Shown in pieces: positions 23,623-31,177 of a stretch of 47,866 nucleotides of DNA (position 1 is its first letter; every line of letters begins with the position of its first letter). Under the pieces are notes generated by a model that saw nothing but the letters and a program-made list of their open reading frames with translations, did not search any database and was not told the DNA's origin. Source of the DNA: an uncultured Lachnospiraceae bacterium (GTDB lineage: Bacteria > Bacillota > Clostridia > Lachnospirales > Lachnospiraceae); contig CASWVG010000016.1 of assembly GCA_949472775.1 (NCBI GenBank), forward strand, positions 1 through 47,866. The letters run 5' to 3'. The position numbers were made by a program, and so were the translations under genes.

Positions 23623-23948
23623 ATAAACAGCAGCGAACGCTTATATGGCGGATTCGATTTTCCCGTATCATCTATGTGCTGCCTTTATCGCTGGGTCCCA
23701 AAAGCCTTGAAGTCATATTTTAGTAGCTCCAAATTCCAACCAGTATATTGATGTTAAAGAAATTAGGGAAATCTTGAATGGAGTTCCAGATACATATGTG
23801 GGAGCTGGTGATTTTCAATTTTATGTGCCTTTGGAAAGATGGGAAATTGATAGATCCAGAACAGCAATGTAATGCGGATGTACTTTAGAATGAAATAGGA
23901 TGTTCATCACCACTTATACAACTGGATAACAGAAGGATGGAGATTATT
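23623..23948. other. Intergenic stretch with a short gene remnant
   Basis: Between the operon 1 ATPase and the response regulator lies one open frame worth noting (23712-23872), listed separately. No terminator or convincing promoter is visible. TTATAC at 23914-23919 region could be a -10 for the two-component genes, but I see no matching -35. Confidence 0.4.
23712..23872 (+). pseudogene. C-terminal remnant of an unidentified gene
   Basis: The frame reads LVAPNSNQYIDVKEIREILN and continues to end in PLERWEIDRSRTAM and a TAA. Its composition looks coding (helix with alternating charges, aromatic end), but there is no start codon with a ribosome site and a stop lies just upstream. I read it as the tail of a deleted gene at an island junction. 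I do not recognise it. Confidence 0.3.
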
Positions 23949-24629
23949 ATGAAAAAAATATTGTTAGTGGAAGACGACCGGATTTTGAGTGAAACGCTGA
24001 TTCGGCATTTGAATCAAAACGGGTATCATACCACATTTGCATATACAAAGGAAGATGCTGTGATGAAGATAAGAAATTTGAAGTTTGATCTTATTTTGCT
24101 GGATATTACACTGCCTGACGGTAATGGTTTTGCTGTCTGTGAAGAAATCCGACAGATTTCAATAGATACCAGAATCATTTTCGTTACAGTCAAGGATCTG
24201 GAAAGTGATATTTTAAAAGGCTACAACATGGGAGCTGATGACTATGTGACTAAGCCTTTTTCCCTCCCTGTTTTGCTGAAAAAAATAGCGGCTGTCACAA
24301 ATCGGATGGAAAAGGACGTCTCCGGGCTAACCTATTCCGATTCATATCTGCGGATTGATTTTGCCACTTTAACTGCTTATGCAGCGGGCGAACCGATAGA
24401 ATTTACGCCTTTGGAATTTAAGTTACTGGAACTGCTGGTAAAAAATTCCGGGCATATAATCACAAGGGAGAGAATACTGGATGCAGTATGGGACAGGCGT
24501 GGGAATTATGTAGAGGAATCATCTCTTAACAGCATGGTCAGTCGGATAAGGGGGAAAATCGATTCTGCGAATCACCGATATATTAAGACGGTATATGGCA
24601 CAGGTTATATGTGGATTGCAGACGAATAG
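23949..24629 (+). CDS. OmpR-family response regulator (BceR-like)
   Basis: The protein is 226 aa. The receiver domain has the acidic pocket EDD (8-10), phospho-acceptor D52 (LLDITLPDG), T80 and K102 (TKPF). The C-terminal winged helix ends KTVYGTGYMW. I chose ATG 23949 over ATG 23937, because GGATGGAG sits 6-10 nt upstream of the former. It pairs with the kinase 38 bp downstream. The flanking transporters and the shared direct-repeat operator upstream of each suggest that it activates both. Confidence 0.9.
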   Translation: MKKILLVEDDRILSETLIRHLNQNGYHTTFAYTKEDAVMKIRNLKFDLILLDITLPDGNGFAVCEEIRQISIDTRIIFVTVKDLESDILKGYNMGADDYVTKPFSLPVLLKKIAAVTNRMEKDVSGLTYSDSYLRIDFATLTAYAAGEPIEFTPLEFKLLELLVKNSGHIITRERILDAVWDRRGNYVEESSLNSMVSRIRGKIDSANHRYIKTVYGTGYMWIADE

Positions 24630-24667
24630 GTCAGTGATAGCATTAGCAATAAGGGGGAGGGGATAAA

Positions 24668-25675
24668 TTGAAGGACAAAAAGTATTTTATAACTACTAAA
24701 TTTCTGTTTTACGGCATCCTGATTATAAACCTGTTGCTCATTTTTATTTCGATTAATAGAAGCAGTACGGCTGTCCTTATCTTGTCACAGCTTACCTTTA
24801 TTCTGTTTATTTGTATAGCTTGGGTTTTAATAAAAAGGACATTTTCTGTTTTTTTTACAAACTTGTTTGTCATGATGGATAAGATGATGAACAGGGAAAC
24901 TGTCCCAGATTTTGATCACATTGATGATACCTATGTCTCACAAATATATCATCAGTTGAACCGCTTATATGATGTTTTACAGATGCAGCAGAATTCGATA
25001 GAACAGGAAAAAAGTAAAGTACAGTCTTTTGTTTCTGATATTTCACATCAGCTAAAGACGCCACTCACTAATTTGCATCTTTTACAGGAAGCATTAAAAC
25101 AGTCTGGCATTTCGCCAGAGGAATATCAGGACTGTCTGGAAAAACAGGGGAAGCAGCTGGACAAAATAGACTTTTTAATTCGGGCATTATTAAAAACATC
25201 GCAGCTTGAAAATGGATTGATTCTGATACAGCCAAGGGAGGTTTCCATTAGCCAGACGATACTATCAGCGCTGGAGGGGATACTTGTGCTTGCAGAGAAG
25301 AAGGAGATAGAGGTGTATTATGACAATACAACGGACTATACTGTCCTGCATGATCCGAAATGGACAAGTGAGGCACTATTTAATGTAATGGAAAATGCTA
25401 TTAAATATACACCGCAAAATGGAAAACTCACTATACTGCTTAGCAGGACAGAAAAATATGTCAAGATTTCAATCAAAGATACTGGTATTGGAATCCCGCC
25501 TGCTGACCTGTCCAATATTTTTATAAGATTTTGGCGTGGGAATACAAATATATTGGAAGGAAACGGTATTGGTCTGTATCTGTGCAAACAGATTATTTCC
25601 CTTCAACATGGCTACATTTTAGTGAATTCTATTGTTAATTCTGGAAGTGAATTTGAGATATATATTCCTTTATAA
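24668..25675 (+). CDS. Intramembrane-sensing histidine kinase (BceS-like)
   Basis: The protein is 335 aa. Two N-terminal membrane helices (about 11-30 and 35-55) are joined by a loop of only a few residues (NRSSTA), so there is almost no outside sensor domain. H127 in SDISHQLKTPLTN is the phospho-acceptor; N-box NVMENAIKYTPQNG and G-boxes DTGIGIPP and GNGIGLYL follow. In Bce-type systems such kinases read transporter activity rather than the drug itself, which fits the two flanking ABC transporters. The start is TTG 24668 after GGGGGAGGGG. Base composition is more AT-rich than the flanking core genes, a sign of transfer. Confidence 0.88.
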   Translation: MKDKKYFITTKFLFYGILIINLLLIFISINRSSTAVLILSQLTFILFICIAWVLIKRTFSVFFTNLFVMMDKMMNRETVPDFDHIDDTYVSQIYHQLNRLYDVLQMQQNSIEQEKSKVQSFVSDISHQLKTPLTNLHLLQEALKQSGISPEEYQDCLEKQGKQLDKIDFLIRALLKTSQLENGLILIQPREVSISQTILSALEGILVLAEKKEIEVYYDNTTDYTVLHDPKWTSEALFNVMENAIKYTPQNGKLTILLSRTEKYVKISIKDTGIGIPPADLSNIFIRFWRGNTNILEGNGIGLYLCKQIISLQHGYILVNSIVNSGSEFEIYIPL

Positions 25676-25685
25676 TTCTATTAAG

Positions 25686-25712
25686 ATTTCTGCAATATTT
25701 CCTTTTTATAAT
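25686..25712 (+). promoter_or_regulatory. Promoter and response-regulator operator of ABC operon 2
   Basis: ATTTC half-sites at 25686-25690 and 25697-25701 are 11 bp apart, and TATAAT lies at 25707-25712. Sequence and spacing match the operon 1 promoter at 20243-20269, while the DNA between is otherwise unrelated. A shared activator site is the simplest reading. Confidence 0.7.
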
Positions 25713-25771
25713 GAAAATAACAGTGTTGTTTAAACTGATGGGGAAATAAAAACAGTGGGAGGCAGTTCATT

Positions 25772-26437
25772 ATGCATATTTTGCAAACAAAAAATTTGAA
25801 AAAATACTATGGGGAAGAACCTAATATCATTCGTGCAGTGGATGATGTGGATTTATCCGTCAATAAGGGAGAATTTGTCGCCATAGTTGGTAATTCCGGT
25901 TCGGGAAAATCTACGTTATTACATATGATCGGCGGGCTGGATGTGCCGACTTCCGGTTCGGTGGTTGTCCGCGAGAAAGAGCTTTCCCAGATGAAGGACG
26001 AGGAGCTTAGCATTTTCCGCAGACGAAATATCGGGTTTGTCTTCCAGAATTATAATCTTGTCCCAATCTTAAATGTGTATGAGAATATTGTTTTGCCAGT
26101 GGAACTGGATGGAGCCACAGTAGACCAGAATTTTATGGATGAAGTGGTTCATGTGCTGGGACTGGAAGAAAAATTGAAAAGCATGCCGAACAATCTTTCC
26201 GGCGGACAGCAGCAGCGTGTGGCGATTGCGAGGGCATTGATTACGAAACCGGCGATTGTCCTTGCCGATGAGCCGACCGGGAATCTGGACAGCAAGAGCA
26301 GTGCTGACGTACTGGGGCTCTTAAAACTGAGCGGTGAAAAATTTTCCCAGACTATAGTTATGATTACCCATGATTGGGATATTGCTATTCTTGCAGACCG
26401 CATCGTCAGGCTCCAGGACGGCAGGATTATAGGATAA
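25772..26437 (+). CDS. ABC transporter ATP-binding protein (BceA-like)
   Basis: The protein is 221 aa with Walker A GNSGSGKST, Q-loop FVFQNYNLV, signature LSGGQQQRVAI, Walker B IVLADEPTGNLDS and the H-loop MITHDWD. It is the partner of the permease encoded 13 bp downstream. GGGAGG precedes ATG 25772. It is the first gene of operon 2, opposite in order to operon 1 where the permease comes first. Confidence 0.92.
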   Translation: MHILQTKNLKKYYGEEPNIIRAVDDVDLSVNKGEFVAIVGNSGSGKSTLLHMIGGLDVPTSGSVVVREKELSQMKDEELSIFRRRNIGFVFQNYNLVPILNVYENIVLPVELDGATVDQNFMDEVVHVLGLEEKLKSMPNNLSGGQQQRVAIARALITKPAIVLADEPTGNLDSKSSADVLGLLKLSGEKFSQTIVMITHDWDIAILADRIVRLQDGRIIG

Positions 26438-26450
26438 GGAGGGGAGCGCA

Positions 26451-28868
26451 GTGGTATCATTATTTACGGCAAGCACAAATAAAATCATTAACCGGCTGGC
26501 AGACAAGAGCATCCGTGCCGACAAGCGCCGCAATCTTTTTATTATGACAACAATCGCGTTCGCAGCCTGTCTGATTATGGTGCTTGCCCTTATTGTTTAT
26601 GGCGGAACTTATCAGATCAACCAATTTTATCGGGGACGTTTTCAGGCGGTAGTGTCCATTGCGGAACCGGAGCAGATTGCTGCTTTGGCGGGAGATGAAA
26701 AGATAGAGCAGGCAGGTTTAACGCTCACAATGCGTTTCAAGGCATTGCAGATGGGGAAGGAAAGGTTACATGTCACATACTATGATGAGACGGCATTTCG
26801 GATGTCTTCCTTTGAATTGATACAGGGGCGGCTGCCAGAGGCGGAAACAGAGATTGCCATTCCGGCTTCTTATCTGGAAAAGAAGGGGATAGAAGCGGTG
26901 CTTGGACAGACAGTATCCCTTGACCTGGGGCAGAATGTGCCATCGACATATACAGTCTGCGGGCTGATCAGGGATGAGGGTGCAGGCTATACATATGAAG
27001 TTCTGGTCTCGCAGGTATTGTTGAAATCCTATTTTTCCGGAGTAAAGATTCCTTATGCGGTAATGATAAGGATGGCTGGAAGCGAGGATATGGAGGCGGA
27101 TGAATTAAAACAGGATATCCTTGCCTGCATGGGAAAATATGGTTTCGATGAAGCGGATATCAGATTTAGTTCCTCTTACTTTATTACCTATGAAAACGTG
27201 TCCACTGACAGGGCAACCACGCTTGGAATCGGCATTTTAATCATGATTGCCTGCTCAGTGGTTATCTACAGCCTGTTTTACATCTCGGTTACCGGCAAAG
27301 TGAAAGAGTATGGCCGTCTGCGCGTGGTCGGTATTACGCAGAAACAGATGAAGCGCCTGATACAGAAGGAAAGTAGGAAGATGTCATTCGTTTCTATCCC
27401 GTTGGGGATTGTCTGCGGCTGTATCATCGGATATCTGATTCTACCCGGTGGATGGTACTGGCCAAACACGGTCAAATTTGCGGTTCTTACTGTTTTTGTC
27501 ATGGTGATTACCGTCCGGCTGTCCATACGCAGACCTGTGCGGATTGCGATGTCGGTTTCTCCGGTGGAAGCGGTCAGGATAACAACGGCGGATACTGTAA
27601 AACAAGGTGACGCGAAAAAGCTAAGAAGGCGGCTGACACCCCGTTCTCTTGCCAAAATCAATTTTTCCCGCAACAGGAAACGGACCGTCCTGACCTTATT
27701 TTCTCTTGGATTTACAGGGATTTTACTCATGTGTGCCGCTGCTGTTATGCAGTCTGTCGATCCGGAGGCTATGGCACACCGGAATCTGAAAGAACGTGAA
27801 TTTATAGTGTATCTGTCGCCTGAGGAGGATATGCTTACCTCGTGGGCTTCCACATACGATCGTCTGCAGCAGAACAATCCGTTAAGTCAGGATTTTATTG
27901 CAAAGCTGACGGAGGAAGTACAGCTTCGGGATTTAAAGTCCATTCGGAGTTGTCAGGCGAATCTGTTCTTTCCCGGTAATGATGACGTGGACTACGGTCA
28001 CACTTGGGAAATAGTGGGGCTTTCCAGAGACTATCTTGAGAGCCATCAGGACGCCCTGCTTAGTGGTACTCTGGATTATGATGAGCTGGTGGAAAATCAA
28101 GGGATCATCATTGATGATGACGGCAATATGTTAAAAACATATGAGCATTATGAAGCAACAGTGGGAGACAGTGTGCAGATCGAGAACGACGAGGGGAAAA
28201 AGGTTCCCTTTCAGGTAATGGCGACTGTCCACTGGGAGGACAGACTTTATGGGGGATGCTTTATTTTTGTGCCGGAGGATTTGCTCCCTGTTATTAAAGC
28301 TGGCACGACCAATTTTAGTTCTCTGCTGGCATTCAATTCCGGTCTGGAGGATATTTCTCAGGCGGATGATATCGTATATGAGATATGCGGCGCAAATCCG
28401 GATCTGGAGGTTGGGAGTATCGTTGAAGCCTCTGCAGCTTATGAACATGGCTTAAAGGAATATATGAGAAGAATCTACGCAATCGTGGTATTTATCAGTA
28501 TTTTCGCCCTGATCAATTTGAGCAACACGCTTATGACAGGATTGGTAGCCAGGCAGCAGGAATTAGGAATGCTCCGCTCCATCGGGCTGTCTAATAAACA
28601 ATTGGCAGAAATGCTACGGTTGGAAGCGTTTCACTATGTATTGGTGACTATGGCCATTACTTTGACGGTCGGGACTGCTGCCGGATATATTTTTTGCCGG
28701 ATATTCAACCAGGTAGGCGTGTTTGGGGAAATGCAGTATACGTTTCCGTTACTGCCTGTGCTTGCCTTTTTTGCGGCGCTTGCGGTGATTGCTTTGGGGT
28801 ATTCGGTGCTGGCTGTACGTTATTGTGAAAAGAGGACGCTTTCTGAGTACGTGAAGGGAATGGCATAA
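26451..28868 (+). CDS. FtsX-type ABC transporter permease (BceB-like)
   Basis: The protein is 805 aa with an N-terminal helix (FIMTTIAFAACLIMVLALIV), a soluble domain, an FtsX block (TTLGIGILIMIACSVVIYSL, SFVSIPLGIVCGCIIGYLIL), a second extracytoplasmic domain and a C-terminal FtsX block (IYAIVVFISIFALINLSNTL and two more helices). The two-FtsX-domain plan matches antimicrobial-peptide detoxification and regulatory transporters. GTG 26451 is preceded by AGGAGGGGAG, 13 bp after the ATPase stop. It is a distant paralogue of the 20333 product. After the stop a hairpin at 28938-28981 may terminate the operon. Confidence 0.88.
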   Translation: MVSLFTASTNKIINRLADKSIRADKRRNLFIMTTIAFAACLIMVLALIVYGGTYQINQFYRGRFQAVVSIAEPEQIAALAGDEKIEQAGLTLTMRFKALQMGKERLHVTYYDETAFRMSSFELIQGRLPEAETEIAIPASYLEKKGIEAVLGQTVSLDLGQNVPSTYTVCGLIRDEGAGYTYEVLVSQVLLKSYFSGVKIPYAVMIRMAGSEDMEADELKQDILACMGKYGFDEADIRFSSSYFITYENVSTDRATTLGIGILIMIACSVVIYSLFYISVTGKVKEYGRLRVVGITQKQMKRLIQKESRKMSFVSIPLGIVCGCIIGYLILPGGWYWPNTVKFAVLTVFVMVITVRLSIRRPVRIAMSVSPVEAVRITTADTVKQGDAKKLRRRLTPRSLAKINFSRNRKRTVLTLFSLGFTGILLMCAAAVMQSVDPEAMAHRNLKEREFIVYLSPEEDMLTSWASTYDRLQQNNPLSQDFIAKLTEEVQLRDLKSIRSCQANLFFPGNDDVDYGHTWEIVGLSRDYLESHQDALLSGTLDYDELVENQGIIIDDDGNMLKTYEHYEATVGDSVQIENDEGKKVPFQVMATVHWEDRLYGGCFIFVPEDLLPVIKAGTTNFSSLLAFNSGLEDISQADDIVYEICGANPDLEVGSIVEASAAYEHGLKEYMRRIYAIVVFISIFALINLSNTLMTGLVARQQELGMLRSIGLSNKQLAEMLRLEAFHYVLVTMAITLTVGTAAGYIFCRIFNQVGVFGEMQYTFPLLPVLAFFAALAVIALGYSVLAVRYCEKRTLSEYVKGMA

Positions 28869-29143
28869 TCTGGGTGTTGTCTTGGTAGATAAAGAAATCA
28901 GGAAGCAGGAAGAAAACCAATAAAGCGCAAACGATAAAAGGGAACCAAGCAGGAACACTTCATGTTCTGTCTGGTTCCCTTGTTACATATCAGTGACGGG
29001 GAGACGGTTGTCAGTGGAAAGGACGTAAAAAAGTTTGCAAACATACTTGACAATCCGTCTCTGGATGACAGAAAGGTGGTGCTGCTATAGTTAGTTTAGA
29101 CGAACTGCCGATATTTAATTTGTGAAAAAACACTAAACAGAAC
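28869..29143. other. Intergenic stretch with terminator and a 3' gene remnant
   Basis: Apart from the hairpin at 28938-28981, a frame from about 28974 to TAG 29088-29090 reads LLHISDGETVVSGKDVKKFA and on to LDDRKVVLL. It has no start and overlaps the hairpin; I take it as a possible gene tail only. The remaining bases lead to the CDF promoter. Confidence 0.3.
28938..28981 (+). terminator. Hairpin terminator of ABC operon 2
   Basis: AAGGGAACCA (28938-28947) pairs with TGGTTCCCTT (28972-28981), and the inner GCAGGAACA/TGTTCTG extends the stem. The U-tract is weak. Confidence 0.55.
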
Positions 29144-29172
29144 TTGCATGAAATAAGCAGATGTGTTAGATT
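29144..29172 (+). promoter_or_regulatory. Probable promoter of the CDF exporter gene
   Basis: TTGCAT (29144-29149), a 17-bp spacer and TAGATT (29167-29172) predict a start near 29179, giving a leader of about 30 nt to the TTG at 29210. An ATG at 29147 falls within this -35 region and is therefore unlikely to be the start. Confidence 0.4.
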
Positions 29173-29209
29173 AGAAGGAAACATATTTTCAGAAAGCAAG
29201 GTGTGGGGA

Positions 29210-30103
29210 TTGAAAAAGGAAGAGGAATTTGAGCGGGTCGCGATGCGTGTGTCCACAGTAAGCATTATCGCAAACGCTGTCCTGACGGTTTTTAAGCTGT
29301 TTGCGGGTGCGCTTGCCCATTCGGGGGCGATGATCTCCGATGCGGTTCACTCAGCTTCGGATGTGTTCAGCACTGTGGTGGTTATCATCGGTATCCGCAT
29401 TTCAAGAAAGGATTCGGACAAAAATCATCCTTACGGACATGAACGGCTGGAGTGCGTGGCAGCCATTGTACTGGCTACCATTCTGGCGGCAACGGGGCTG
29501 GGAATCGGGTATTCTGCGGTCAAAAAGATGACAGGCGGCGATATTGCGTCTCTGACGGCGCCCGGCGTGCTTGCGCTGGTGGCGGCTGTTGTGTCCATTG
29601 TCGTGAAGGAGGCGATGTACCAGTACACGAAAGTGCATGCCAGGCGGATCGATTCCGGCGCGCTGATGGCGGACGCATGGCACCATCGTTCTGACGCGCT
29701 CTCGTCCGTTGGCGCGCTCATCGGTATCGCCGGGGCGAGAATGGGGTTTCCGATTCTGGATCCGGTTGCCAGTCTGGCGATCTGCTTCTTCATCGGCAAG
29801 GCATCCTACGAGATTTTTATGGATGCGGTGGATAAGATGGTAGACAAGGCGTGCGATGAGGAGACGGAAAACGCTCTCCGGGAATGTGCCGCGGCACAGG
29901 AAGGCGTGCTCGGCGTAGACCTTCTGCATACAAGGGTTTTTGGCAACAAAATCTATGTGGATATCGAGATCTGCGCGGACGGCGAAGAGACGCTGCGAAA
30001 GGCCCATGAGACGGCGGAACAGGTGCATGATTCCATCGAGAAAAATTTCCCCAAGGTGAAGCATATTATGGTGCATGTGAATCCGGGGGAAGTACAGCGC
30101 TGA
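29210..30103 (+). CDS. Cation diffusion facilitator (CDF) metal exporter
   Basis: The protein is 297 aa. Six membrane helices are expected, with metal-site residues in HSASD (after MISDAV) and the HHRSD motif of helix 5 (DAWHHRSDAL), which gives the typical HXXXD pairs, and a cytoplasmic CTD ending HIMVHVNP. It exports divalent metal such as Zn, Mn or Fe by proton exchange; the exact metal is not readable. I chose TTG 29210 because GTGGGG precedes it and it gives the usual short N-terminal stretch. An ATG at 29243 is the alternative. It is followed by the inserted toxin-antitoxin locus and then by a P-type metal ATPase. Confidence 0.88.
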   Translation: MKKEEEFERVAMRVSTVSIIANAVLTVFKLFAGALAHSGAMISDAVHSASDVFSTVVVIIGIRISRKDSDKNHPYGHERLECVAAIVLATILAATGLGIGYSAVKKMTGGDIASLTAPGVLALVAAVVSIVVKEAMYQYTKVHARRIDSGALMADAWHHRSDALSSVGALIGIAGARMGFPILDPVASLAICFFIGKASYEIFMDAVDKMVDKACDEETENALRECAAAQEGVLGVDLLHTRVFGNKIYVDIEICADGEETLRKAHETAEQVHDSIEKNFPKVKHIMVHVNPGEVQR

Positions 30104-30139
30104 AGATAAACTAAATATTGAATGGATTTTGAAAAGTCA

Positions 30140-30167
30140 TTGACAAAAAATTTGTATTTGGTAGAAT
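30140..30167 (+). promoter_or_regulatory. Promoter of the type III toxin-antitoxin locus
   Basis: TTGACA (30140-30145), a 16-bp spacer and TAGAAT (30162-30167) form a strong promoter. The predicted start is near 30174. Confidence 0.7.
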
Positions 30168-30173
30168 ACTATT

Positions 30174-30270
30174 AAAGGAGAGTCCTGCCAATAAGTGGAC
30201 GTTCAAAAAGCGATAGCGTCGCTGCGGTGACACTACATTCAAGGACTATGGCAACATAGTCCTTGAAATA
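30174..30270 (+). ncRNA. Type III antitoxin RNA (ToxI/CptI-like) with its terminator
   Basis: About 65 nt lie between the predicted transcription start and the terminator stem, directly before the toxin gene. A small hairpin AGCGA-TAGCG-TCGCT lies at 30209-30223. CCAATAAGTGG (30189-30199) can form another. AGTCCT (30181-30186) is complementary to AGGACT in the terminator stem, so two folds compete. Known type III antitoxins are 2-5 tandem repeats of 34-45 nt; here only one full unit, or two short degenerate ones (GTTCAA at 30201-30206 and ATTCAA at 30237-30242), can fit. Confidence 0.6.
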
Positions 30271-30274
30271 TTTT
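30240..30274 (+). terminator. Attenuating terminator between antitoxin RNA and toxin gene
   Basis: CAAGGACTATG (30240-30250) and CATAGTCCTTG (30255-30265) form an 11-bp perfect stem capped by a GCAA (GNRA) tetraloop, followed by AAATATTTT. In type III modules this terminator limits toxin mRNA so that antitoxin RNA is in excess. Confidence 0.8.
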
Positions 30275-30287
30275 ACAGGAGAATTTT

Positions 30288-30806
30288 ATGATACAGTTAC
30301 CATTAGAAGTTTATCGGGTAGACATGAAATACATCAGAAATTTGCATAATATTGACGATAGAATCTTTTCTGTATCGCCGCAGATAGGGAAAGATGAACG
30401 TCCTTTTCTTGGAATAATTATTATTTGTAATGAGCACAAATATTGTGTACCAATGTCAAAACCTAAGAAAAAGCATGAAAAAATGCGTGATAAGATAGAC
30501 TTTAAAAAAATGATACATAATGGATCTTTGATAGGCGTTTTAAATTTTAATCTTATGATACCTGTTGAAAATGCACAAATACAACGAATTGATACTCAGA
30601 TTCGCAAACATGATAATATGGATACAAGAAAGAAGAAGGAACTTCTTATCAAAGAATTACAATGGTGCAACGAACATATAAGTGATTTAACTAATACGGC
30701 AAATGTTCTTTATCAAAAATATATTACAGGAGAAAATTTTGCCGCCAGAAGACAATGCCTGGATTTTAAGAGAATGGAGTTAGAGTGTGAAAAATATAAC
30801 TCTTGA
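30288..30806 (+). CDS. Type III toxin-antitoxin endoribonuclease (ToxN/AbiQ/CptN family)
   Basis: The protein is 172 aa, the usual family length. The core matches ToxN from memory: an N-terminal VYRVDMKYIRNLHNID strand-helix, PFLGIIIICNEHKYCVPMSK with PKKKHEKM following (ToxN: FIGIV...GHKYLAPL.SPKKWH), then GVLNFNLMIPVENAQI and a C-terminal helix bundle. It should cut mRNA and process its own antitoxin repeats, and it often acts as an abortive-infection system against phage. AGGAG lies 6 nt before ATG 30288. The gene is much more AT-rich than its neighbours, consistent with acquisition into the metal-resistance region. Confidence 0.85.
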   Translation: MIQLPLEVYRVDMKYIRNLHNIDDRIFSVSPQIGKDERPFLGIIIICNEHKYCVPMSKPKKKHEKMRDKIDFKKMIHNGSLIGVLNFNLMIPVENAQIQRIDTQIRKHDNMDTRKKKELLIKELQWCNEHISDLTNTANVLYQKYITGENFAARRQCLDFKRMELECEKYNS

Positions 30807-30842
30807 ATTTTATAACCTATTTGGTGTTAGGTATTAGAAAAC

Positions 30843-30871
30843 TTGTGCAAACGAAAAAAATGGCATATAAT
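30843..30871 (+). promoter_or_regulatory. Promoter of the 30877 small RNA
   Basis: TTGTGC (30843-30848), a 17-bp spacer and TATAAT (30866-30871) form a good sigma-A promoter. Its predicted start at 30877-30878 coincides with the first base of a 14-bp closing stem. Confidence 0.6.
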
Positions 30872-30876
30872 TTTAC

Positions 30877-30982
30877 AAGGACAACATCAGTTCTGGGAGG
30901 AGTGCGGCGACGTATCGCCAGTGTCTCGGTTCACACACAAAATATCCCGGAGAACACTTGGCGGCTGATGTTGTCCTTTTTG
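30877..30982 (+). ncRNA. Candidate free-standing small RNA, class unknown
   Basis: AAGGACAACATCAG (30877-30890) pairs perfectly with CTGATGTTGTCCTT (30965-30978), followed by a T run (30977-30981), so the whole RNA is closed by a stem that doubles as an intrinsic terminator. Inside are a GGCGA-CGTA-TCGCC hairpin near 30906-30919 and a second arm (AGTGT...CTC with GAG...ACACT). The promoter directly upstream and terminator at the end define a gene of about 105 nt. No reading frame fits. I do not recognise the family. Confidence 0.55.
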
Positions 30983-31072
30983 CGCGAATAAGCAGAGTCA
31001 GAAGCCTGCCGAGGGTTGCGCCATGCATGCATGGAAGCAGACATCGGAAGGGTTATGACTCTGCTTATCGCG
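30983..31072 (+). ncRNA. Structured element E1 (related to the purA leader element)
   Basis: CGCGA plus ATAAGCAGAGTCA (30983-31000, one bulged A) pairs with TGACTCTGCTTAT plus CGCG (31056-31072), an 18-bp stem. A perfect palindrome CCATGCATGCATGG (31021-31034) forms an inner hairpin, and CCGA/TCGG can pair around it. The motifs ATAAGCAGAG, GCGCCATGC, GCATG and AGACAT-CG recur in the same order at 35931-36022 upstream of purA. It lies between the small RNA terminator and the ATPase promoter. It may be a structured RNA or a small palindromic repeat element. Confidence 0.5.
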
Positions 31073-31101
31073 TAAAAAATAAAAAAGAAGCAATAACTAT
31101 A

Positions 31102-31130
31102 TTGACAAACAAATGAATATATGCTTGAAT
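31102..31130 (+). promoter_or_regulatory. Promoter of the metal P-type ATPase gene
   Basis: TTGACA (31102-31107), a 17-bp spacer and TTGAAT (31125-31130). The -10 is imperfect and is buried in the operator described next, as expected of a repressed metal-inducible promoter. Confidence 0.55.
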
Positions 31131-31136
31131 GTTCAT
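31113..31136 (+). promoter_or_regulatory. ArsR/SmtB-family (CadC/CzrA-like) operator
   Basis: ATGAA (31113-31117) and TTCAT (31132-31136) form a dyad with a 14-bp centre containing GCTTGAATG. The form TGAA(N14)TTCA over the -10 region resembles operators of ArsR/SmtB metal sensors. No such regulator gene is in the window, so it must act in trans. Confidence 0.5.
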
Positions 31137-31177
31137 ATAAAGATAAATCAAAGATGAACACACTGGGGGTAGGACAG

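Noticed and set aside
30803-30991. 62-codon frame after the toxin gene
   Set aside because: It covers the predicted small RNA and its promoter, and has no ribosome site.
30990-31050. Similarity of AGTCAGAAG-CCTGCC in element E1 to the 3' box of cobalamin riboswitches
   Set aside because: The rest of the cobalamin core is missing, the match is imperfect, and the related purA element lacks it.
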